From Cryptomeria japonica (lineage: Eukaryota > Streptophyta > Pinopsida > Cupressales > Cupressaceae), in the NCBI RefSeq assembly GCF_030272615.1, contig NC_081413.1, positions 443,137,038 through 443,201,037 on the forward strand: a stretch of 64,000 bases of DNA, given 5' to 3'. The position numbers and the translations under genes were made by a program. This document shows, in pieces, positions 46,305 through 57,960 of this stretch; position 1 is the first letter of the stretch; every line of letters begins with the position of its first letter. The notes beneath the pieces are model-generated. The model saw nothing but the letters and a program-made list of their open reading frames with translations, was not told the DNA's origin and did no database searches.

Positions 46305-47535
46305 TGTGTGTGTGAAAAGTGGAATAAGTATCTGTAAGTTGTAAGACACAACACTTCAATTAAGTCATTGCATGAATGGTTAGACATATATAATCATGAA
46401 TATAAAAACCATATGAAATCGACCTATTGCCTTCTAAAAGATGTGAGTATAGACTTGCTCTTGCATTTTTCTAAGAAATACCAGTGATTAGACTACACCA
46501 AGATGAAGGAATTAATCTATATGAGCACAAGAATAAGCTAAACATATGTAAGATTAAGATAGATGAATGAATAATAAGCTAGATGAATTCAAGAAATCAT
46601 GACTAAAATAAATATGCAAAAAGATAAACTAAGATGCAATAATCTCAAAGCACAATATGTTCAATGATTCTAGAGCAAAAACTAGACATTAACAATAAAT
46701 CTCCAGGGTGTTTTGAATGAGAGATGAAGGCTGAATTTATAGAGTCTCAAAAGAGAGACCAGCGGTCATGATCGATTATCAATGAGCGGTTGAGATTCCT
46801 TAAGAAAAAGCACAATTCAGGATAATTAAAATGATTGAGAGATTAGATTAAGTTAATCTCGAGATAGATTGCAATTATAGCTTGATTGAATGCATTCAAA
46901 TTATAAGTCTGAGTTTGCATTAGAGATAAATTTAGTTGATATTATGCACTTGAGATAAAAATAGTCAATTCCATGCACATTTCTTTAATTTGCTCAAGAT
47001 TTTTATTTAGAAAAAGCATTTTCAATGCAACTAAACCTCTTTCCTCAAGAAAAACTTTGAGTTTTAATTTTAGAGAAAATGATTAATTCAATTTAATTGC
47101 TTTTTTAAAATTTCTCAAGTTATCTCAATTTTAGAAAAATAAATATCTTAAGTTTGATTTCTTCTCTCAATTTAATTCTTTTCTTTTGTTTTTTATTTAT
47201 CTCTTTCTTTTGTAGATTAATTCCTCTTTTTGTGATAAATCCCTTTTTGTAAATTAATTCCTCTTTTTTTTGTGATTTAAATGGCAATTTGATTTATTAA
47301 TTATATATGCCAGGATAAATAGGATAATTGATCAAAATGATTTACTTGGAATGATTTAATTAATTAAATAAATATTTAATTAATATAGAGTGATTAACTT
47401 TCCATCTAACATTAATGATTAAAGAATTAATTAATTAGGTGTTCAAGGTTGATTTAATTGCCTTTGGTTAGGACCTTGGTGATGTCGTCGAGATTAGGGG
47501 CCCATGGTTTAGGTGACCATTTTTAGGGTATTACA
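46305..47535 (-). repeat. T1 5' LTR
   Basis: 1231 bp; minus-strand TGTAATACCC start and CACACACA end. TATA at about 46735 (minus strand ctctataaattc). Same LTR family as T2. Confidence 0.9.
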
Positions 47536-47920
47536 ATATTCTTATGTGCATGGTAAATCAAATGAAAGACACAACTCATATGCAAAAAGTTCACAAGTCA
47601 ATACCAAGAATAAAGGGGAAAAGACAATCAAATAGCAGACAATTGCATAGGAGATACAACTATAATAAGTAGTCCAAAGGAGTCTTAGACCTGTAGCAAC
47701 ACAAAAGGAGAAGTCTATTTAAGTTATTGATAGTCCAAATCAGTCATTATAGAGTCTCATCTTTGAAAATAACAGTGAGAAATATTAAAAATAATTAAAG
47801 GCAACGGTCTCAACAAGCAAAAGCCTTATTCCATCATAACAGTGAAAGCATAGAAAGGAGTTGTCACAATCATCGAACAACTCTTTGAAGGATATATTGA
47901 AGCAATCACTATGAAATAGG
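47536..47920. other. 385-bp spacer between head-to-head T1 and T2
   Basis: AT-rich, no gene or repeat recognised. Starts with atatt (T1 duplication) and ends with atagg (candidate T2 duplication). Confidence 0.6.
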
Positions 47921-49081
47921 TGTAATACCCTAAAATTGGTCATCTCAACCATGGGCCCCTAATCTCGACAACATCACCAAGGTCCTAGCCAAAGGCAATT
48001 AAATCAATCTTGAGCACGTTATTAATTTTTTAATCATAATATATCACATGACAAATTAACTACTCAATATTAATTATATATTTATTTAATTAATCAAATC
48101 ATTTCCAATAATATCATTTTGATCAATTATCCCATTTTAATTTATTAAATATCCTTGGATATTTAATTAATTAATTTGCCATTCAATCATGCAAAAAGAA
48201 TTAATTTATTACAAAAGATGAATTAATTTATTACAAAGAGTTGAATTGAAAATAAAACAAAAAGAATTGAATTGAGAGAGAAATCAAACTTGAGATATTA
48301 TTTATTTTTCTAAATTTAGAACTTGAAATCAGAAAAGCAATTTAATTGAATTATTGAATTATTCTCTAAAATTGGAACTCAAAGCTTTTCAGAAAAAAGA
48401 AGTTCAGTTGCATTGAAAAGACCTTTTTCTTGAATAAATCAAATATGTGCATGGAATCATCTATTTTCATCATATATGCATGGAATTAATTTATTATTAT
48501 TTTTCAATGCAACTTGGACTTCTAATTTGAATGCATTTCAATTAAACTATAATTGGAATCTATCTCAAGGTTAACTGAACATGGTTTCTCAATTATTTCA
48601 ATTAATCCAAAATTAAGCTGTTTCATCATCTCTCTTGTGATTCTCTATAAATTTAGTCTTCAGCTCTCATTCCAATTCACACCAGAGATTTTTGAGAACA
48701 CGCTTGGAGATTATTATCACGCTAATTTTGCTCTGGAGTCATTGAAGATTATTGTGCTTTTTAGATTGTTTACATCCATTTTTCATTCATTATTGGTTGC
48801 ATACATTGTTGCTTGAATTGATTATTGCTTGAATTATTCATCCATCTTGCATCCATATAGTTAATATCATATAGAATTAAATCCTTCATCTTGGTGTAGT
48901 CTAGTCACTGGTATTGCTTATAAAAATCTGAGAGCAATCTTATACTCGCATCTTTTAGAAGGCAATTGGTCGCTTTGCTATGGTTTATTACTTATTGATT
49001 ATTGATTATTAACCATGCATATAATGACTTAATTGAAGTGTTGTGCTTGCAGCTACAGGTTCACTTTTTCACACACACACA
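47921..49081 (+). repeat. T2 5' LTR
   Basis: 1161 bp, TGTAATACCCTAAAATTGG to ...CACACACACA, with a TATA box tctctataaattt at 48643. Reverse-complement relative of the T1 LTRs. Confidence 0.9.
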
Positions 49082-49085
49082 TCTC

Positions 49086-49104
49086 TGGCGCTCACTGTGG
49101 GGCC
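49086..49104 (+). other. T2 primer-binding site
   Basis: TGGCGCTCACTGTGGGGCC, 4 nt after the LTR. Confidence 0.82.
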
Positions 49105-51487
49105 TGAAGACTACACATTTTTGGCCTCCAAGATTGACCACTTTTTTTTTTTGTTATTTTCCAGATTTTAGATTTTTTGGTTTTTCATTTGTACATCTTG
49201 TATGATAATTTTTACATGCTGAAACAACAAACTGAAGGTGTCGCACGAATTGTAATATCCTATTGTACGAGCAGATCCTCTATCATACGAGCAGAAATCC
49301 TCTGTCATACGAGCATACATCATCAACAATCTTCTTTCATATGATACTAAATCATATCTCATACGAGTCAAGTGTCTACCGTACGATTCTGTATTTTCTG
49401 GTAAAAGAGGCAAATTTCATAATTTTCTCATTTCTGATTGGTTATTCTGACGACTGACCATAATTGCTTATCTATCTATCTCAGAGTTTTTCATAGCCTA
49501 ACTAGTTTTTGCAGAATGCTTGTCGAAGAATATGATTGTCGCACAAAGACAATATGACTACTGATTCGTTGTCTTTGCAGGTTGCCTAAGGAGAATCAAC
49601 CAAACAATGTGTATTCTTTAAATTCATTTTTTGGAACCTAACTTACTATCTAGTTAATGAACAAAATTTGTCTTTCGTGCTTTTAGAAGATTCTAAAAGG
49701 TAGGAGAGTATGCTCTTGTCTTTTTCTAGACAATCAGAAATCTTGACCCTTCAAGCTTTTTCTTTGTTTGAGATTTGTACATCTTTAACAGGCCTACCCT
49801 CTTGAGGGGTTGAAAAACTCTTAAAGTCATTATGACCAGTGTGAGGGGATTGACCTAAGTGGGAATGGCTAAATGCCAAGTACTCCAACCCACTATAAAA
49901 TAAACGTGATTTTGATGAAAATCAAGTCAACGACAGTGCTCGGGAATAGCTCTCCTCCGTACCTTTGGGTATATTAAACCTTGGTTTTCAAGGCTGGGAG
50001 ACCTCTTAATTGAGTTTATACCTCGACATGCTGAACAGATCCCTGACTAAATCCAATTCAAAATTAGAAGCTACCCAGTTCACCTACAAAAGGGAGATAA
50101 TCTTTGTGCAAGAGAGATAGTAACTCTCCCAAGATACTTGTCATTTCGTGCCCCCATTAGTGTTTGGAGTTGGATAATACGGCGTTGAGAATCCATTGTG
50201 TGAGACTCAACAGTCATATTCTAATTAGCTATTGGGTGTGTACTTGAGTCTACAAGCAAAGGTTTTCTTTCCTCACCAAATTCCTTAGGGTTTTGCATGT
50301 TGTGATTGGAGTCACTATACATACTACTTGTTTTCTGTGTTTTCATCCCTGAAACAAAAACTGAAATACCAAAAATTGGTGAAGACTAGAAACAACTCAG
50401 TGAGTCAAAACTCTGTCCATGTCCAAAACTAGTCCATCCTGAGTTGAAACTCTGTCCGTGTCAGAAACTAGTCCATCCTAAGTCAAAACTCTGTCCATTG
50501 CAAAAACTAGTCCATCCTAAGTTGAAACTCTGTCCCTGTTAGAAACTAGTCCATTTTTAGTCAAAAATCTATCCAAGTCAGAAACTAGTCTATCCTGGTC
50601 AAAAATCAGTCCATCTCAGAATTAGTCATACTTAGTTATCATACTCAGCAATCAGAAAAGCTCAAAATTTCTAGGCTCTGTCTTGTGAACAATCATACAG
50701 GTCTGATAATCCATCATGTTGCATCAGGTCCTATGTCATACGAGTCTACTGGTTTGTCATCCTATACCATATTATCTGTCGTACGAGTTTGAGTCATCTA
50801 TCATCCTGCACTATATCCTATCTCGTACGAGACATAATTGCCCTTAGTCTTTTGTCATCCTGCACATGCCCATTTGTCGTAGGATACGAGGCAAAAACTC
50901 ATACGAAACATAACTATTGTCATCCTATAGCTGCTAAATTATCATCCGGTCTAGAAAATATTGTCATATGAGTCTTTGGTTTTGTTAGAATAGAATAGTC
51001 AAACTTGCCTAAAAATAGCTTACAGCGAACATAATATTGGTTATCATTTTCCTGAGCATAAATAGATCAAGACAGTGTACCTCTACCATTTGCATTGCAC
51101 GATTTGGTCGATCACCTTTCAGCTAGTTCAATCAACTACCTATAAAATTTTAGTCACTTAGATAACATCTTATACAGGATAGATCATTCTTGAAACCAGA
51201 CTGAATCTTACACTACACTTAGAATCAACTTTGATAACATCTTAGATAGGATAGATCATTCCTGAAATCAGACTAAATCTTAGTTGTTTCTCCTAAACAA
51301 TACTCTAAACAGAACAACTAGCTTTAAAATTGATCTTGACTTCTACATCACAAACAACTTTAGGTCACACAAATCCATAAAGATTCCTATTCAAACCAGG
51401 AGTTCTTGTAAGAAACAAGCCAAAGGCAAAGAACAAACCTTCACCTATCAAGATAATCCATTCTACATGAAGGATCCACTCACTGAC
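49105..51487 (+). other. T2 leader with TCATACGAG motif arrays
   Basis: Noncoding. Array 1 (49229-49395) has tcatacgagc, tgtacgagc and similar words. Array 2 (50690-50975) alternates gtcatacgag/gtcgtacgag words with tgtcatcctgca/tgtcatcctata words. Also contains the 39-bp minisatellite and a 72-bp duplication just before gag. Confidence 0.75.
50402..50620. repeat. 39-bp minisatellite in T2 leader
   Basis: Five units plus a partial (starts 50402, 50441, 50480, 50519, 50557, 50597), each with aaactctgtcc and aaactagtccatcct. No comparable expansion is seen in T1. Confidence 0.88.
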
Positions 51488-53062
51488 ATGTCGTCGTCAT
51501 CAGGCGGACCAATTTTTGATGAACCTGAATCTCCCACCATACATGAGACAAAATACAATGATGGAAACAAAAATGACCATAATATTCCCAAAAATCATAA
51601 TGATTCCTCATCATCAAGTGAGACAGACGAAGATGCTGAACCTCCAAAAAAAGAAATCCTTGACTATCAAAAAGACAAAGACTTTAGAAAAATGATAAAA
51701 ACTATCATGACCCGAGAGAAGGAAGACTATTTCTTAGAACTAGCAAAACAAGGTGCCAAACTTCCTATTGGATATGATGTTCAGACACTTGTTACTAAAA
51801 AGGAAGACTCACCTATACTCATGGTACACAAACAGTTACTAGCTTTGTGGATGGAGGTCACAGAACTGAAGAATAAGGACAAGTCTCCAAAACAATATTC
51901 TCTGGAAACAATATGTCCCTTTCCATTTGACAAGAATCTACACATGCCTCCATTTCCTCCATGAGTGGAAATCCTAGAATTTGACAAGTATGATGGTACA
52001 TCAGATCCTCAAGATCATGTTAGGGAATTTAGTGCTGCTTGTATGGAGTTCATGCATGATCAAACATACCTCATGCATCTCTTTTCAAGGAGTTTGGGGG
52101 TTCAAGCAATGGAATGGTTCTCAACTCTACCCAAAGGAATAAAAACATTTGAAGAACTAATCCAATTTTTTTTACATCAATACTCATACAACATTTGACA
52201 TCCTATGACTATGATCGATCATTGTAATACTCAACAAAAAATAGGGGAACCTCTTCTTACTTTTCTCCAACGCTGGAGACAGATGTTCTCTAGGTACCCA
52301 TGACCTATCCCAGACTCTGAGAAAATGGATATATTTGTCAATAACTTGGTCCCCGAACTAAAATATAGAATACAAATGCAAGTACACCCATCATTTAACA
52401 AAATGGTAGATAATGCCATTCGAATGGAAGATGTGCTCATAAAGAAGGGGGATATCACACCTTGGAAAGAAACACAAACAGGATCTAGCTCTAAAGAGAA
52501 GAACAAGTATTGGAAATTTGGCAAAGACAACAATAAGAATGTTATTAATGATGGAGTAGTAGACACTATTAAAACCAACTCAAAATCCACAATATTCAAC
52601 TTGGCTAGTGGTACACAAGCACCTAAAGCTACTGAGGCTATCGTAGAGAATTCACCAAAGAAAGAAAAGGAATGGTTCAAAGAAAAGCCTTGGCTTTCCA
52701 AACCTAAACGTTATTTTACTCCTCTCGAAGAATCATATGAATCTGCTTTCAAAAATCTATTAGCAAATAACTTGATAACACTACCAGATAACTCCAGGCC
52801 ATATGATCCAGATGTCAAACGAAGATGATGGAGAGAAAATGAATATTGCGACTTCCATCGGAATAAGGGTCATAATATAAACAATTGCATGAAGCTAAAA
52901 CATGAGATTCAAGATCTCATAGACGTTGGTAAAGTTGTTGTTGGGAATCATCCAACGAATGCTGATCATAAAGCATTTAAAGACCCTTTGCCTGCTTACG
53001 AACAAGGTGATTCCTCAAAGACCAAAGGAGGTGCCAAGGTAAATTATACTTATGCCAGCTAG
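51488..53062 (+). pseudogene. T2 Gag
   Basis: Starts MSSSSGGPIFDEPESP. A Ser/Glu-rich N-terminus is followed by the capsid block QTYLMHLFSRSLGVQAMEWF (about 52050-52120), a basic linker and the knuckle CDFHRNKGHNINNC (52847-52888), a C-x2-H-x4-H-x4-C form. Five in-frame stops: 51962, 52196, 52301, 52826 and 53060. Builds the particle and binds RNA. Confidence 0.82.
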
Positions 53063-54274
53063 GACAATGTTATCAACATGATTGAGCCTTCACACTCAGA
53101 ATATTGCAATGTGATTATAGTTCAAGATAAATCAAATGAATCACGATATGCAAGAGCTCTGACCCGATCTCAAAAGAAAGTTACTCTCCAAGGAGCTAGT
53201 TCTTCCAACCCGACTCAAGAAACATCAAATCCAATAGCTTTGTCGAACAAACAAAAGGAATCAACCTTGGACAAATTTAAAAAGTTAACTTCATCATCAT
53301 TCTCTGGATATAGCATGGTTGAACAGTTTAAAAGGACAAATGCTCAAATTTCAATTTTTGAATTGCTACAACTCTCATCTGCTCACAAGGAAATCCTAGA
53401 CAAAGCATTGCTCACTACCAATGTTCCAAAATATTTAGACATTGATCGGTTTCAGTCTATGGTGGGTCATCTAACTTCATCTCACTATTTGAATTTCTCT
53501 GAAGAAGATGACAATTCATCAAATCATCCACATAACCAGCCATTGCATATTGAGGCCATGATCCACAAACACAGAGTTAAACATGTTTTGATAGATGGAG
53601 GTGCAGGGTTGAATATTTGTACTTATCATCTGCTTACACAACTAGGATTCTCTAAAAATGTTATTGATCCTGGCAAGAAAATAACAATAAAAGCCTATGA
53701 TGAGGAAGAAAGGACCTCCAAAGGTCTAGTATCATTACCAATCAGAGTGGGACTAGTAGAGAGAGATGTCCTTTACCAGGTTCTTGATATTCCATTGTCA
53801 TACAATATATTACTGGGCAGGTCGTGGATTCATGAAATGAAGGCAGTACCGTCAACATATCACCAATGCTTAAAGTTTCCTTATAACGAAGCTGAAGTCA
53901 GTATTCCTGCTGATACAAATGTCATCTGTAATGCATTGACAAAAGGTGCAGATACTTTTGTGCCTCATAATAGGGCAGCCTCTCCAAATGAAGATCCAGA
54001 AACATTGATGAAAGACTTAGAAAAGAGATTGAAGATTACAGATACCGGCATGGATGGCTACAAGATAGAACTAGTACTATCATTAGTTTCTCTCCCTCTA
54101 TCACCAAGACAGTTGGGCAAACCATCAGAGGCTATGAGAACACAAACTTCAGCTCCGAATACTATATATGATGGTCTCTTTATACAGTCTTCTACCTCCT
54201 TAGAGGATGAAATAGAAGAGGATACTGTGCTTAACAAGCTCTTTAAGGAAGATAATCCAAATGAGGAGGTATGA
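53063..54274 (+). pseudogene. T2 protease (open segment)
   Basis: A 398-codon stretch free of stops. N-terminal helices (ISIFELLQLSSAHKEILDKA) lead into a retropepsin-like domain: catalytic loop LIDGGAGLNIC (Asp codon 53594), KKITIKAYDEEERTSKG, and SYNILLGRSWIHEMKA. The loop is DGG rather than the common D(T/S)G; it is shared with N1 (and nearly with T1), so it is a family trait. Processes the polyprotein. Confidence 0.8.
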
Positions 54275-55384
54275 CATTGTGAGATTTCCTCAGACCAATA
54301 TGGTCATGGTTACAAAATGATTCAATGCATGGGGTACTCAGGTACTGGTCCTTTGGGCAAACAAAAAGAAGGTATTACTGAACCAATTCAGCTACAAACC
54401 AAATCCACACATGATAAGGCTAGACTGGGATACAATCCGAAAAAGACATCAGACCAAAAACATGTTTCTAAGTCTAAGTGCCTGAAAAGGATATCACCTT
54501 TAGCATTACACGAAGTAGATCATAAACAAACAAAAGTAGAGTGTAGAAAAGAGAGAGAAGAATCGGTAGTCAAGAAAGAAGAAATAGTTAGTGCTCAAGC
54601 TTCGATGGTATCAGCTACGATAATACAAGAAGTTGAGGTTCCTGAGGATATAAGAGATGAAATGGTAAGAATCAAAGAATTGTTTGCACCATTAAAAATT
54701 TCAGTCACATATACTGGCAGGCATCAAGTAGATGATTCAAAGACTGATTCAAACGAGTATGAATGGGGTCCTAACTATCTTTCAGACACATCCACTATAG
54801 AAACTCTAGAAGAATTTAGTGGTGTCATAGATGATACTCAAGAGCTGATGTGCAAAAAACTAGAGAAGGAAATACAAGAAATTAGACAAAAGAGGCAAGC
54901 AAATTATGAACAAGGATTGAAAGAAGGAAGAATACCATAAAGCTTCTCATTTATGTGCCCTTATCCTAAAACAAAACAAATTAATTATAGAACTACATAG
55001 AAGGAGTTGGAAGCTACAGAAAAAGAACCAGTCATCAGTCCAGAAGAAGCTGAATGGAGTAGAGGACAACAAATCACAGAAACAATGAGATCATGTCAAC
55101 AGGTGTGTTAGATACAAATGACAAATGAACCACAACATGAAGGAACTTGTAGCATTAAAGATGTTAGTATTGATATCATACATATGCTTACTAAATTACC
55201 TGAAAGAGGCTTGGAAACTCCATCCGATGACTCTGATGACTCTGATGATAGTCCTATTCATGTTGATATCCACTCATCCTCAAATTCTGAATCATCTGAT
55301 ACAAACAATGAAAAGTTGCCTAGTCTTATTACTGTTAAACCATGATATGATGTCCAGTCTGGCATAGTAAATGATGTTACAAGT
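54275..55384 (+). pseudogene. T2 G-patch segment and linker
   Basis: GYKMIQCMGYSGTGPLGKQK (about 54307-54366) fits the glycine spacing of a G-patch, followed by a charged helical segment (QELMCKKLEKEIQEIRQKRQ) and an Asp/Ser-rich stretch. Stops near 54272, 54938, 54992, 55106 and 55343. Confidence 0.62.
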
Positions 55385-56935
55385 ATGTCTATTGGATTAG
55401 ATCAATTAAATTCTAACATGAACTTTAATAATCATGATCTGACTCTTCTTGGTCTCGAGACACTTACGCAAGGTATCATTCTAGAACTCGGCTTTTTGAT
55501 CTACAGCTGTGATAACAATACCATGAATGCTCTTGAACCTATCCAAAATTTGTCCTTAGTACATCCCAAATTCATTGACTGTACTTTACAGAACCAACCC
55601 ATGGATATACCTACTTTTGCCAATGACTATACATTATCCTATTATCTCAATGCGATCGAACCTATAAACTCTTCCACCAATGAACAAAGTGAAAATATGA
55701 CTGAAGCGGATATCAAGTATCTTAGTCGCAAAAACAAGAAAAATAAAAATAAAAGATCTGATGGCGAAAACCATATTGTGGTGCTGTCAAAATCTAAAAA
55801 AGAGAAAATAAAGGATGTACCTAAAGGCGAAAACCTCTTTGAGGCACTTGAAGGTGAGATACTTGGTATACTGCCCAATCATTTCCAGGAGTGGTCTTCC
55901 ATATTGATCGAGACAACTCAGCCAGTGAATATTGGGAATCAAGAGACACCACAAATCATTCACGTAGCTCAATCACTATCAGCAAAAGAATTGAAGGAGT
56001 TCACTCAGCTATTCTTAGAAAAGAAAATAAACTTTGCATGGACGTACTCTGATATGCTAGGCTTAGATCCTGATCTCATAATGCATCACCTCTCAATCAC
56101 GCCAGGAGTAAAACTAGTTAAACAAAAACTCTGTAAGATGCACCCACATGTAGCATTATTGGTCAAAGCTGAACTAGAAAAACTACTCAAAGTTGGATTC
56201 ATCAGAGAAATAGATTATGCTGAATGGATTTCCAACATAGTGCCTATGTCGAAGGCAGATAAATCTATCAGAGTTTGTATAGATTTTAGAGATCTCAACA
56301 AAGCATGTCCAAAAGATGACTTTCCATTGCCAAATATTGATATGATAGTCGACATGACAGCTGGGTATGAGATGTACTCACTAATGGATGGATTTTCCAG
56401 CTACAATCAGGTTAAAATCGCTCCTGGAGATCAAGAAAAGACAACTTTCACCTGTGCATGGGAAACCTTTTGCTGGAACATTATGCCATTTGGGTTAAAG
56501 AACGCAGGGGCGACCTATCAAAGAGCAGTTACAACTATCTTTCATGACATGATGCATAAGAATATGGAAGATTATGTTAATGACACCTTAGTGAAAACTA
56601 TGAAAAGATCAACACATATTCAAGAGTTAGGTCCTATACTTGATAGAATGGAAAAGTTCAAGCTCTGATTAAATCCAAAGAAGTGTGCATTCGGAGTGAC
56701 ATCTGGTAAAATACTTGGCTACATCATTTCAAAGAAGGGAATCAAGGTTGATCTTGAGAAGGTCCAAGCTATAATGGAAATGCTACCTCCGAAGAACATC
56801 AGTCAAATGAGAAGTCTACAGGGACGTCTCCAATCCATTGGAAGATTCTTTTCTCAACTAGCAGACAAAGCTCAACCTTTTACAAAAGTATTGAGAAAAG
56901 GAATAATATACAAATGGGATCAGTAGTGTGAACAA
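55385..56935 (+). pseudogene. T2 reverse transcriptase
   Basis: Linker to about 55940, then RT: LSITPGVKLVKQKLCKMHP, FRDLNKACPKDDFPLPNID, LMDGFSSYNQVKIAPGDQEK, MPFGLKNAGATYQRA. The active-site box is YVND (about 56573-56584): the first Asp of YVDD is changed to Asn. Stops at 56666 and 56924. Would copy RNA to cDNA, but this copy is dead. Confidence 0.88.
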
Positions 56936-57960
56936 TATCTTCACAAGATAAAAGAGTACCTACCTAATCCACCAATATTGATGCCACCTATTCAGGGTAA
57001 ACCACTCATCTTATATATATCAGAAACTGATTCATCACTAGGGGGACTTCTGGTGTAACAAGATGACAACAAAAAGGAACGAGCTATTTATTACATCAGT
57101 AGGACATTGGTGTGTTATCAAATGAAATATAGTATAATAGAAAAAGAATGCTTGGCATTAGTCTTTGCATCATAGAAACTGAGGCACTATATGCTAGCAC
57201 ATTCAGTCAAGCTGGTGGCCAAAATTGATCCACTCAAGTATCTTCTTAATAAAGAAACACTCATTGGAAGATTGGTGAAATGGGTCATGATCCTTACAGA
57301 GTTTGACATTGAATATGTGGAATGCAAAGCCATAAAAGGATAGGTAATTACTGATAAACTTGCTGAAGCTCTACTTGAGGATAACCACTACACATCGAGT
57401 TCCTAGATGAATTAATAATGCATCTAACTCAACAACCCTGGAATATTTTATTTGATGGTTCCTTTACTCAAAATGGTTCAGGTGTTGGCATATTATTTAT
57501 TACTCCTTAGAAGTATTCAATCCCAAAGTCTTACAAGATTTTGTTTCCCTGCACAAACAATATTGCAGAATATGAAGCTTTGGTGAATGGAATAAAACTA
57601 GCTATTGAATGGAAGGTTGTTGAATTACATATCTATGGAGATTCTCAGCTGGTCACCAATCAAATCAATGATACATATTAGACTCGAGATGAGAAATTGA
57701 TGCCTTACAAGAGGATGGTGGATGATATCAAGAAGTACTTTGCTTTTGTATCATTCCAACAGATTCCTAGGTCAGCAAACAAAGCAGCAGATGCTATGTC
57801 CACCTTTGCATCTATACCTAAGCTACAGGAGTCTAATTTTCGCTTTGATTTCCTCGAGGAAGAGTTATACTACCCCACTTATGATTCTCCTGAGACCCAA
57901 ATAGTCTATTCTATTATTGGACATGACTCATCCTGATACAGCCACATTTATTCCTATCTA
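56936..57960 (+). pseudogene. T2 RNase H and archaeal-type RNase H
   Basis: First domain about 57000-57370 (KKERAIYYISRTLVCYQMKY; KLRHYMLAHSVKLVAKIDPL). Second domain about 57430-57840 with LFDGSFTQNGSGVGILF, AEYEALVNGIKLAIEW and YGDSQLVTNQIND, giving the Asp-Glu-Asp catalytic set. A frameshift near 57388 lies between them; stops at 57056, 57173, 57341, 57508 and 57679. Confidence 0.85.

Larger units (their letters stand above)
12883..47535 (-). mobile_element. T1: Tat-like Ty3/gypsy element, minus strand, host to N1 and a SINE
   Basis: 5' LTR 46305-47535, primer site, leader split by N1, gag-pol 26875 down to 19217, an antisense PMD gene at 15441-17694, a 3' region with polypurine tract, and 3' LTR 12883-14284. 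Without N1 it is about 17.5 kb. Flanking 5-mers are ctatt (12878-12882) and atatt (47536-47540), 4 of 5 matching. RT followed by two RNase H domains and then integrase is the Tat-lineage order. Confidence 0.88.

Noticed and set aside
48553-48816. 87-codon hydrophobic ORF
   Set aside because: Lies within the T2 LTR across its TATA box; no codon bias or homology.
50402-50620. Regular repeats resembling a CRISPR array
   Set aside because: The units are contiguous without unique spacers and sit in a plant retrotransposon leader; this is a minisatellite.
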